64,000 bases of DNA, taken from NCBI GenBank assembly GCA_963771705.1, contig CAVYUP010000002.1:124001-188000 (forward strand). Reading direction: 5' to 3'. Both the position numbers and the translations under genes were made by a program. Below are positions 38,331 through 46,345 of the stretch, piece after piece. This DNA comes from DATFVA01 sp963771705. GTDB taxonomy: Bacteria > Bacteroidota > Ignavibacteria > Ignavibacteriales > Ignavibacteriaceae. The notes under the pieces are model-generated. The model was not told the DNA's origin and ran no database searches. It saw nothing but the letters and a program-made list of their open reading frames with translations. Every line of letters begins with the position of its first letter. Within the stretch, counting starts at the first letter, position 1.

Positions 38331-40790
38331 TTACTTTTTCTTCTTAGCTGAAGAACGAGCAGTTTTCTTCTTAGCCGTTCTCTTTGCCGGTATTTTCATA
38401 TCCGGAAATACATAAGGTATCGCGTCTTCAATGTGCTCAAGAGGAATGATCTCCAGACCCTCCTTAACTTCGTTCGGAATCTCTTTAAGATCGATCTCGT
38501 TATCTTTAGGAATTAGAACTCTTCTTATGTTGTTGCGTTTTGCTGCCAGGAGTTTCTCATTCAAACCTCCTATCGGAAGAATGTTTCCGCGAAGAGTAAT
38601 TTCACCAGTCATTGCAACATCGTTTGTTGCCGGTCTTCCGCTTACAGCTGATAAAAGGGCCATCGACATTGTTATGCCTGCGGATGGTCCGTCCTTCGGA
38701 ATCGCTCCTTCAGGCAGGTGAATGTGCACTTCCTTGCCTTTGAAGAAGTCGGGATTAATGTGAAGCTTCTTTGCGTTTGAGCGGATGTAGCTTAAAGAAG
38801 CCTGCGCTGATTCCTTCATCACGTTTCCAAGCTGTCCGGTAAGTGTGAGTTTCTCCGCGCCGTTCATAATTGTTACGTCCACACTCAGAAGTTCTCCGCC
38901 TACGCTTGTCCATGCCAGTCCTGTTACGCTGCCGACCCGTTTCTCCGATATGTGTTTCTGGTGCCGGTACCGGGGAACTTTAAGGTATTCTTCTATTTTA
39001 TTCTCATCAACAATAAACTTGTTCGCCTTTTTGGTTTTGGCTTTACCGTTTGATGATTCACTAAGTACAATATCACGCGCAAGTTTACGGCAGACTGCTG
39101 CAATTTCTCTTTCAAGGTTTCTCACGCCTGCTTCACGTGTATATTCAGTGATGATTTTGTGAATAGCCTCATCTTTGAAGTCGACATGTTTGTTCAAAAG
39201 CCCGTGTGCTTCAAGCTGCTTCGGAAGTATATGCCTTTTAGCAATCTGAACTTTATCATGCTCTAGATATCCTGGAAGTTCTATTATTTCCATCCTGTCC
39301 TGCAGGGGAAGAGGAATATTGTACCTTACGTTCGCAGTAGTAATGAACATTACCTGCGAAAGATCATAGTCAACTTCAAGGTAATGATCGTTAAAGGTAT
39401 GGTTCTGCTCGGGATCGAGAACCTCAAGCATAGCCGATGACGGGTCGCCCCTGAAATCCATGCTCATCTTGTCGATCTCATCCAGCAGCATTACAGGATT
39501 TATTGTTCCTGCTTTTTTCATCGACTGTACAATCTTGCCGGGCATTGAACCGATGTAGGTTCTTCTGTGTCCTCTTATTTCGGCTTCATCCCTTACACCG
39601 CCCAGACTGATCCTGACGAATTTTCGCCCGATCGCCCTCGCGATAGACTTTCCGAGTGAAGTTTTTCCTACTCCGGGAGGTCCCACAAAGCAGAGTATCT
39701 GTCCTCTCATATGTTTTACAAGATTCAGCACAGCTATGTGCTCGATGATTCTGTCTTTAGGTTTTTGTAGTGCAAAATGATCTTCATCGAGGATTTTCCT
39801 GACATGCTTAATGTCAAGTTTATCGTTCGTTCTTTTTGACCATGGTACTTCGGTCATCCATTCGAGGTAATTTCTTATAACAGTCGATTCAGGTGACATA
39901 GGAGGAGTCTTCTTCAGCTTGTTAAGTTCCTCCAGTGCCTTTGTCTCGGCCTCTCGGGGCATCTTTGCCTTCTTGATCTGGTTGCGGAGCTTGGCAATCT
40001 CGGGAGATGTGTCTTCATCATCGCCTAGTTCATCCTGGAGGATTTTTATCTGTTCCTGGATGATAAACTTTCTCTGCGTCTTAGCAATATTTTCCTGAAC
40101 TTTGCTGTCTATTTCTTTTTCTATCTTCAGTATATCAATCTCAGAGTTAAGGATCTTTATTACTTCGTAAAATTGTTCCTTAAGGGTGAACTTCTTCAGG
40201 ATAGTCTGTTTTACGTCCATACTCTGGTTAATATTCGCTGCTACATAAAACAGTTTCCGGTCTGGCTCTTCAATATTCTCAAAAGCTGTTACAGTCTCAT
40301 TCGGAATATTGCGGCTGATTTTTACGTATTCCTTGAATAACTGCGACATCTGCCTTACCAGAGCGTTCATCTCATGATCGTTATGTACAAAGGGAATGAT
40401 TACTTCAATCTTGGCTTCAAAAAAATTAGTGTTATTGGTGAATTCCCGTATTTTTCCCTGTAGCAGTCCGTCAACCAGTATTTTCATAAGCCCGTTGGGC
40501 AGCTTCAGTATCTGGACGATTTTTGCTATAGTTCCTTCTCTGTATATGTCTTCTTTCTTGGGATCTTCAATGTTGGATTTTTTCTGCGTGGCAAGAAAAA
40601 TGTATTTTGTATTTTCCAGCGCAAAATTGGCTGCACGTATTGATTGTTCTCTGCCGACCAGAACGGGAAAAATCATGTATGGAAATATGACTATATCCCT
40701 GAGCGGCAGGACAGGAAGTATCTCCGGCATATTCTCTACAATCGAATGATCTCCAGATTCAGAAATTTCAATCTGATCCATTTTCTTCAA
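38331..40790 (-). CDS. lon: ATP-dependent protease Lon
   Basis: Degrades damaged and regulatory proteins. The protein (about 819 residues) has the LON substrate-binding domain ('LPVLPLRDIVIFPYMIFPVLVGR' region, seen as 'LPLRDIVIFPYMIFP'), the AAA+ domain with Walker A 'GPPGVGKTSLGKSIA' and Walker B 'MLLDEIDKM', and the Ser-Lys protease with 'PKDGPSAGITM' (Ser) and 'GGLNEKLLAAKR' (Lys). The C-terminus is an unusual Lys-rich tail 'AKRTAKKKTARSSAKKKK'. TTG 40790 was chosen because AAGGAG lies 6 bases upstream; ATG 40781 is an alternative. Upstream ATG 40883 would add a non-homologous extension. Confidence 0.96.
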   Translation of the reverse strand: MKKMDQIEISESGDHSIVENMPEILPVLPLRDIVIFPYMIFPVLVGREQSIRAANFALENTKYIFLATQKKSNIEDPKKEDIYREGTIAKIVQILKLPNGLMKILVDGLLQGKIREFTNNTNFFEAKIEVIIPFVHNDHEMNALVRQMSQLFKEYVKISRNIPNETVTAFENIEEPDRKLFYVAANINQSMDVKQTILKKFTLKEQFYEVIKILNSEIDILKIEKEIDSKVQENIAKTQRKFIIQEQIKILQDELGDDEDTSPEIAKLRNQIKKAKMPREAETKALEELNKLKKTPPMSPESTVIRNYLEWMTEVPWSKRTNDKLDIKHVRKILDEDHFALQKPKDRIIEHIAVLNLVKHMRGQILCFVGPPGVGKTSLGKSIARAIGRKFVRISLGGVRDEAEIRGHRRTYIGSMPGKIVQSMKKAGTINPVMLLDEIDKMSMDFRGDPSSAMLEVLDPEQNHTFNDHYLEVDYDLSQVMFITTANVRYNIPLPLQDRMEIIELPGYLEHDKVQIAKRHILPKQLEAHGLLNKHVDFKDEAIHKIITEYTREAGVRNLEREIAAVCRKLARDIVLSESSNGKAKTKKANKFIVDENKIEEYLKVPRYRHQKHISEKRVGSVTGLAWTSVGGELLSVDVTIMNGAEKLTLTGQLGNVMKESAQASLSYIRSNAKKLHINPDFFKGKEVHIHLPEGAIPKDGPSAGITMSMALLSAVSGRPATNDVAMTGEITLRGNILPIGGLNEKLLAAKRNNIRRVLIPKDNEIDLKEIPNEVKEGLEIIPLEHIEDAIPYVFPDMKIPAKRTAKKKTARSSAKKKK

Positions 40791-40796
40791 AGTAAA

Positions 40797-40802
40797 CTCC
40801 TT
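40797..40802 (-). promoter_or_regulatory. Ribosome-binding site fixing the lon start
   Basis: AAGGAG on the minus strand lies 6 bases before TTG 40790. It falls inside the longer open frame that starts at 40883, which argues against that upstream start. Confidence 0.65.
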
Positions 40803-40951
40803 CTTTTCTCGATTTCTATGCAAGTAGGTAAATATACCAAAATGGATATGGGCTTTCAAGGAACTAAAAATGACATCCACCACGTCTGCTTTAATGGTAA
40901 CACAGTAAATGCCTTCTCATTTTTATATATTTGCTTAAAAAAAAGGATGAA

Positions 40952-41716
40952 ATGATTAAGGATGTAATACAGGTCTCTCATGAAGCAGGGGAGATAGTCA
41001 GAGAGGGATTCGGAAAGAATTTCAACGTTGAGTATAAAACAAATGAAGCTAACATTGTAACGGATATCGATAAGGCTTCTGAAAAGCATATTAAGGAGTT
41101 TATCCGCAAGAAGTATCCTTCGCACAGTATACTTGCAGAGGAGGGCGGGGAAACTAAAAATAATCCGGAGTACCTCTGGGTGGTCGACCCCATAGATGGT
41201 ACAACTAATTTTGCCCACGGCCTGCCGATATTTTCGGTTTCAATAGGACTTCAGAAAAACGGTGAGACTATCGCGGGGGTGGTTTATGACGTTATGCAGG
41301 ATGTAACTTACTCTGCCGAAAAGGGGGGCGGCGCTTTCGCGAATTCTAAAAAAATAAACGTTAGTACAAACGATAAACTTTCGCGCAGCGTACTGGTAAC
41401 CGGTTTCCCCTATAACATTTCCGATAACCCCGGGAATGCACTTGAGAAATTTTCAGAGTTAACTAAAGCGTCCAGGGGAATAAGACGGCTGGGCTCTGCG
41501 GCCATCGACCTCTGCTATGTCGCTAAAGGAGTGTTCGACGGTTTCTGGGAGGTTTATCTCCATCCATGGGATATCTGCGCCGGCAAGCTGATTGTTGAAG
41601 AAGCCGGAGGATTGGTCACTGGATTCAAAGGAGAGGAAATAGATATCTACACAAAACAAATACTTGCTACTAACGGCCCTATTCACGAAAGAATGAAAGA
41701 GTTCCTCAGTAAATAA
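40952..41716 (+). CDS. suhB: Inositol-1-monophosphatase family protein (SuhB-like)
   Basis: The 254-residue protein carries the metal-binding motifs of the family: 'ILAEEGGE' (Glu), 'WVVDPIDGTTNFAHGLP' (D-P-I-D-G-T-T-N) and 'WEVYLHPWDICAGKLIVEEAGG' (W-D-x-x-A-G; split here as 'HPWDICAGKL'). It hydrolyses inositol phosphate or related sugar phosphates. ATG 40952 was chosen for AAAGGA 4 bases upstream; TTG 40931 is out of line with the family. It is transcribed away from lon across a 161-base gap that must hold both promoters. Confidence 0.92.
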   Translation: MIKDVIQVSHEAGEIVREGFGKNFNVEYKTNEANIVTDIDKASEKHIKEFIRKKYPSHSILAEEGGETKNNPEYLWVVDPIDGTTNFAHGLPIFSVSIGLQKNGETIAGVVYDVMQDVTYSAEKGGGAFANSKKINVSTNDKLSRSVLVTGFPYNISDNPGNALEKFSELTKASRGIRRLGSAAIDLCYVAKGVFDGFWEVYLHPWDICAGKLIVEEAGGLVTGFKGEEIDIYTKQILATNGPIHERMKEFLSK

Positions 41717-41751
41717 ATTGAACGGATGGAAGAGGATACCTTAAGCGGAGA

Positions 41752-43569
41752 TTAAAATCCCGAGTACATCTTTTCGATTTTATCGCTGTATTTTTCTTCC
41801 ACAACTTTCCGTTTTATCTTAAGACTTGGAGTGATTTCACCTGTTTCGAGAGAGAATGGTTTCTCCAGGATAGTGAATTTCCTCACTCTTTCATAGTTAG
41901 CCAGGTTCTTCTGGATCTTGCTCATTTCCTTATCCATAAGTTCCTTAATCTCTTTCTTCTCTGAAAGGTCCTCTATATTAGAATATTTAATCTTATGAGC
42001 ATCTGCATATTCCCTGAGGGCTTCGAAATCGGGCACGATCAGTGCGCTGAGATACATTCTTCTGTCGCCGATAAGCACAAACTGATCTATGTATCTGCTT
42101 GATAAGAAAAGATTCTCAATGGGGGTGGGGGCAATGTACTTTCCTGCGGTTGTTTTAAACAGGTGCTTCTTCCTGTCGGTAATCCTCAGAAATCCCTCAT
42201 TGTCATATTCACCTATGTCTCCCGTGTGCAGCCATCCGTCTTTCAGAACTTCATCGGTTTCTTTCTTATTCTTAAAATACCCTTTCATTATGTTGGGTCC
42301 CTTTGCAAGTATCTCTCCATCAGGGGCAAGCTTTACTTCCACTCCGGGAAAGACTTTTCCAACAGTTCCAAACTTGTACTCCTCAACCCTGTTTGCGAAG
42401 ATAACAGGCGATGACTCGGTTAAACCATAGCCTTCAATTATCTTGATCCCCATTGCATCAAAAAATTCTCCAAGGTCGGGTGACAGGGCGGCTCCTCCTG
42501 ATATAAAAAATCTCAGCTTTCCTCCCATCTTTTCTCTCAGTTTGTGGAAAACCACCTTATCTGCCGCTTTATATTTTGCCGCAAGTATAGGATTAAGCTT
42601 CCCTTGCCTTCTGGCTTTAGCAGCTTTTTTACCTGTTTCCAGCGCCCAGTAAAATATTTTTTGCTTTGCGGGTGACTGCGATTCTACATTCTTTATAATC
42701 TTAGAATACATCCTTTCAAATAGCCTCGGCACAGAAGTTAGTATAGTGGGTTTTGTTTCAATGAAATTCTGGGCTACTGTTTCTATACTTTCAGCATAAC
42801 AAATCATCCCTCCGGATGAAAATCCTGTGTAATATCCGGCCATCCTTTCAAAAATATGGCAGAGAGGCAGAAAGGAAAGAAATATATCATCTTGCGAGAT
42901 CGGAAAATTTTCAAGCGCCGAGGTTACGTTGGATAAAATATTCTTGTGGCTCAGCATCACTCCTTTCGGTTCGCCCGTCGTGCCGGAAGTGTAGATGATT
43001 GTGCATAGATCGTCTTCCTGAACTTTCCTGATGCTCTCTTTGAGGTACCCGGGGTGATTGTTCCTGTATATCTTCCCCATATCCTGAACGTCTTTGAATG
43101 AGTATAGGGTCTGTATGTCAGGCTGCATATCTTTCTCATTCATTACAATAATAAAGTTCAGGTGTCTGAGCGATTCCCTGTATTTTAATATCTTATTAAG
43201 CTGGAACTTGTTTGAGACAATTACACCTTTCGATTCAGAATTATTGAGAATAAATTCTATCGATGAGGCAGTTAAAGAAGGATACATCGGAACATCCACT
43301 CCGCCCAGGGCAAGTATCCCCATATCAGAATAAACCCATTCCGGCCTGTTCTCGGCAATGATTGCTATTTTGTCGCCCCGCTTCACTCCCAGTGCGGTTA
43401 ATCCGTATGCAAAATTATCGGTTTCTTCCTTAAATTCTGAATAAGTTATTCCTTTATAAACTCCGTCAACCTTCCTCATCATAACAGGACGTGTCATGTT
43501 TTTTCCAAAATCTTCTGTCAGGAAAGTATAGAGCTCGGGAATAGTTTTATTGGGCTTTAATAACGCCAT
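41752..43569 (-). CDS. Long-chain fatty acid-CoA ligase (AMP-forming)
   Basis: The protein (about 605 residues) activates fatty acids to acyl-CoA. It shows the AMP-binding P-loop 'TIIYTSGTTGEPKGVMLSH', 'GYGLTESSPV', 'LHTGDIGEYDNEGFLRITDRKK' and the C-terminal lysine region near 'ETGEITPSLKIKRKVVEE'. It resembles the FadD15/long-chain synthetase group. ATG 43569 has GGAG 5 bases upstream; a longer frame up to 43734 has no site and no homology. It stands alone, divergent from an SDR gene. Confidence 0.93.
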   Translation of the reverse strand: MALLKPNKTIPELYTFLTEDFGKNMTRPVMMRKVDGVYKGITYSEFKEETDNFAYGLTALGVKRGDKIAIIAENRPEWVYSDMGILALGGVDVPMYPSLTASSIEFILNNSESKGVIVSNKFQLNKILKYRESLRHLNFIIVMNEKDMQPDIQTLYSFKDVQDMGKIYRNNHPGYLKESIRKVQEDDLCTIIYTSGTTGEPKGVMLSHKNILSNVTSALENFPISQDDIFLSFLPLCHIFERMAGYYTGFSSGGMICYAESIETVAQNFIETKPTILTSVPRLFERMYSKIIKNVESQSPAKQKIFYWALETGKKAAKARRQGKLNPILAAKYKAADKVVFHKLREKMGGKLRFFISGGAALSPDLGEFFDAMGIKIIEGYGLTESSPVIFANRVEEYKFGTVGKVFPGVEVKLAPDGEILAKGPNIMKGYFKNKKETDEVLKDGWLHTGDIGEYDNEGFLRITDRKKHLFKTTAGKYIAPTPIENLFLSSRYIDQFVLIGDRRMYLSALIVPDFEALREYADAHKIKYSNIEDLSEKKEIKELMDKEMSKIQKNLANYERVRKFTILEKPFSLETGEITPSLKIKRKVVEEKYSDKIEKMYSGF

Positions 43570-43967
43570 CAATACTCCGTCAATTTTGAACATGAAAATA
43601 TGATCACTTGTTAAAATTATCAATAGGGGGGAGTAGGAAAGTTTATATACTGTCATTATTGCCGTGAATAAGAATCGTCCTCTATGAATTGAAGTTTGCG
43701 GATTTCTGGTGTTTTGTTCGGTTTTCCTGCCCAACTTTTATTTCGTTCTTTTTTGCCTGTTCCAACGTATTCACAACGTATTCAGAACGTTTTCAGAACG
43801 TTTTCAGAACGTTTTCAGAACGTTTTCAGATGCCTTTTAGACCGTATTTAAATTACTTTCTATTTTCCTGTCCATTTTTTAGAACCTGATTATCTAATTG
43901 TGATACACAGAAGGCTAAATGATTTTTTTTGATGTTATTTTTTTAATTGCATTAATTTGAGGTTGAA
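43570..43967. other. Divergent intergenic region containing tandem 11-bp repeats
   Basis: This 398-base gap separates two divergent genes (acyl-CoA ligase and SDR). Apart from the six tandem 11-bp repeats at 43764-43829 it is AT-rich with several T-runs. A short open frame across the repeats has low-complexity Phe/Arg-rich content and no ribosome-binding site, and is not called as a gene. Promoters for both flanking genes are expected here. Confidence 0.5.
43764..43829. repeat. Six tandem 11-bp repeats (AACGTTTTCAG)
   Basis: Six back-to-back units of 11 bases: AACGTATTCAC, AACGTATTCAG, then four copies of AACGTTTTCAG. The unit contains the palindrome AACGTT in the last four copies. With a spacing close to one DNA helical turn, all copies face the same side of the helix, as in iteron-like or cooperative binding sites. 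It could equally be a simple microsatellite-type expansion. Confidence 0.85.
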
Positions 43968-44825
43968 ATGGCAGAGAATGAAAAAAACAAATTACCTGAA
44001 GTCAAAACCCCGGATATAGAAACTCCGAAGATTCTACCGGGACAAAAAGCAATCGTCACCGGAGCGAATTCGGGAATTGGGAGAGGAATAGCAAAAGCGC
44101 TCGCAAAAGCAGGTGCGGATATAGTCGTCAATTATATTCAGAATCCCGATGATGCGGAAGCTCTGGTTGAAGAACTGAAGAAGGAAGGTGTAAAATCCTT
44201 TGCATATAAAGCTGATGTTAGCAATGAAACACAGGTTATAAATATGTTCAGGGATTCAATCAAAGAGTTGGGAACTATTGATATCCTTGTTAATAATGCC
44301 GGTCTGCAGAGGGATTCAAAGTTTGAAGATATGACGCTTGACCAATGGAACAAGGTTATCAGTGTTAATCTTACTGGTCAGTTTTTGTGTGCCCGCGAAG
44401 CTGTTAAAGAATTTAAGAGAAGGGGAGTGAAGAAAGAGGTTTCCTGCGCTGCGGGTAAGATAATTCACATAAGTTCTGTTCACGAGGTCATTCCCTGGTC
44501 CGGTCATGCAAACTATGCGGCCTCAAAAGGAGGCATAATGATGCTCATGAAAACAATAGCCCAGGAAACAGCACCTTTCAGGATCAGGGTAAATAGTATC
44601 TGTCCCGGTGCCATCAAAACCCCTATAAATAAATCAGTCTGGAGCTCCAAAGATGGAATGGAAAAGTTGATGACCCTTATTCCATATAGGAGAATAGGCG
44701 ACGTCGATGATATCGGGCGGGTTGCAGCCTGGCTCGCTTCCGACCAGGCCGATTATATCAACGGAACAAGCATCTTTGTGGATGGAGGAATGACCCTTTA
44801 CCCGGGTTTCGCTACCGGCGGTTAA
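43968..44825 (+). CDS. SDR-family oxidoreductase (glucose dehydrogenase-like)
   Basis: The 285-residue protein is a classical short-chain dehydrogenase: cofactor motif 'VTGANSGIGRGIA' (T-G-x3-G-x-G), 'NNAG' at about residue 108, catalytic Ser in 'IHISSVHE' and Tyr-x3-Lys in 'NYAASKGG'. C-terminal 'DYINGTSIFVDGGMTLYPGF' matches the glucose 1-dehydrogenase subgroup with a 20-30 residue N-terminal extension rich in Pro and Glu. Substrate unproven. GAGG lies 5 bases before ATG 43968. It converges on the DUF488 gene, their ends overlapping by four bases. Confidence 0.88.
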   Translation: MAENEKNKLPEVKTPDIETPKILPGQKAIVTGANSGIGRGIAKALAKAGADIVVNYIQNPDDAEALVEELKKEGVKSFAYKADVSNETQVINMFRDSIKELGTIDILVNNAGLQRDSKFEDMTLDQWNKVISVNLTGQFLCAREAVKEFKRRGVKKEVSCAAGKIIHISSVHEVIPWSGHANYAASKGGIMMLMKTIAQETAPFRIRVNSICPGAIKTPINKSVWSSKDGMEKLMTLIPYRRIGDVDDIGRVAAWLASDQADYINGTSIFVDGGMTLYPGFATGG

Positions 44826-45313
44826 TACAGGTGTTTTACTTTGTATCCGTATTTCTTCTGAAGCGCTTCAGCGGCGAGAGAACGGTGGCATGCATCGGGA
44901 TTTCTCTCCACACAGAACAAAACTACTCTCCCTGCTCTTGACGATTCCAGCTGATCAACAAGACTTTGAAAATCAAATTTACTAAGGATTTCTTTCTTAT
45001 AAGCCGAAATGAACTCCCTGGATAGTGAGTCTCTCTTTCGCTGTGACTTATGTTCTTCCTTGTCCCGGACATACTGAATCTTTCTTATTTCATCAGTAGG
45101 TGAAAGGTCAATTATATGCAGATAGTTTATATTCAGCTCCGCTAATCGCTCCTGAAGCTTTCTGCTGTTGGCAAAAGAATATTCGGCCCCCCTTACGCCT
45201 CGCCTTCTCCTGATATCGCAGAAAGTATCTATCTTATTCTCAATCAGCTTTCCAAAAAAAGAACCCGCTGTAAACCCGTATACACCGATGGTATATAACT
45301 GAATTTTGCTCAT
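44822..45313 (-). CDS. DUF488 family protein
   Basis: The 163-residue protein matches DUF488: 'LYTIGVYGFTAGSFFGKL', 'FCDIRRRRGVRGAEYSFANS', 'YLHIIDLSPT' and 'VVLFCVERNPDACHRSLAAEAL', with the C-x-E-x4-C-H-R motif that is diagnostic. Members are small cytosolic proteins of unknown activity; the conserved Cys-His-Arg hints at an enzymatic site. It is a single gene, tail-to-tail with the SDR gene. Confidence 0.88.
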   Translation of the reverse strand: MSKIQLYTIGVYGFTAGSFFGKLIENKIDTFCDIRRRRGVRGAEYSFANSRKLQERLAELNINYLHIIDLSPTDEIRKIQYVRDKEEHKSQRKRDSLSREFISAYKKEILSKFDFQSLVDQLESSRAGRVVLFCVERNPDACHRSLAAEALQKKYGYKVKHLY

Positions 45314-45565
45314 AATATTTCAAAGCTCCGGCTTTTTCCAAACTTAACCGAATCTGGATTAAAATTAAAGTTCAGGCAGGAAGATGCGTTTTTTGCTCAA
45401 AAACTAAATTTGTTGCATAAGTTCAAATCCATGACACATAACTGCAAGTCATTGAAACAATAATCCAATTTTGTGAAACATACCTGCTAGGTACCCCCGC
45501 CTTCAATTTATTTAATTACCAGCGAGATTTTTAATCAATAGTTCATAAAAAAATTGGAGTGCATA

Positions 45566-46114
45566 ATGAAAAAGTTACTTTTTTCCCTCGTTGTTTTCTC
45601 AGCCCTTTTGATAATAGGCTGCCAGGAAAATTCGATTGTAGCCCCTGTTGATACAGGAAATGTAAATAAGGATACTGAATCTCCTCTTTCGGGAACAATT
45701 ACTCTCCAGGGTAATCTTGATAATCCTTACCCTGTATTCAACTCTTATTTCATAATTGACGGTGAAATAAATTACAGGATAACTTTCAACGACCTCGATC
45801 CTATTCCTCCAAACCTTCAGCAGACCATGACCTTACAACTCGATGTTTATGCTGAATTAACGGATTATTGCACGGTTTGTATGCCTCAAATAAACCAGAC
45901 TATTGCGGGAGTCATTTCTACACAGACCAGCGATGTGCTGAATGGTAGCAGCCCGGGTGTATATAATTTTACAAGATCTTTTCAGATCCAGAAAAATGAA
46001 GGCGGAATGGTATTGGTGTGCAGTTTCCAGGTAACATCAGAGAGTGTTACGCTGGAGGCAATGTGGCTTGAGCAGATTGATCATCAGGTCGCTTCAGGCA
46101 AATCCTTAAATTGA
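45566..46114 (+). CDS. Lipoprotein of unknown function
   Basis: The 182-residue protein begins with a lipoprotein signal 'LLFSLVVFSALLIIGCQEN' (lipobox I-I-G-C). The mature part is beta-rich with a 'CTVCMPQ' pair of cysteines and 'GEINYRITFNDLDP'. I recognise no family. ATG 45566 follows GGAGTGCATA; a TTG four codons earlier is less likely. It ends before a strong terminator and precedes, separately, a T9SS cargo gene. Confidence 0.65.
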   Translation: MKKLLFSLVVFSALLIIGCQENSIVAPVDTGNVNKDTESPLSGTITLQGNLDNPYPVFNSYFIIDGEINYRITFNDLDPIPPNLQQTMTLQLDVYAELTDYCTVCMPQINQTIAGVISTQTSDVLNGSSPGVYNFTRSFQIQKNEGGMVLVCSFQVTSESVTLEAMWLEQIDHQVASGKSLN

Positions 46115-46167
46115 ATATGTTAGGATTAATTGCCCGGTGAACGGACCGGACAATTTGCACTCCCCAG

Positions 46168-46200
46168 ACCCTCCCTGGTAATCTCAGGGAGGGTTTTTAT
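46168..46200 (+). terminator. Intrinsic terminator after the lipoprotein gene
   Basis: ACCCTCCCTG and CAGGGAGGGT form a perfect 10-bp stem with a 7-base loop (GTAATCT), followed by TTTTAT. It ends the transcript of the lipoprotein gene 54 bases after its stop. Confidence 0.9.
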
Positions 46201-46345
46201 CATCCAGCGTTGATTCAGGAACCTTCTCTCCCTTGTGTCATTTATCAATACCTTACCCGATTCTCAAAAACAGATAATTTATCACAACATTTTAATAAGA
46301 AAATCAGGTTATTCAACTAATTGCAACTAAATCATGGAGGATGTT

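Noticed and set aside
43689..43889. A 66-residue open frame across the 11-bp repeats.
   Set aside because: It has low-complexity Phe/Arg-rich sequence made by the repeats, lacks a ribosome-binding site and lies in the promoter region of two divergent genes.
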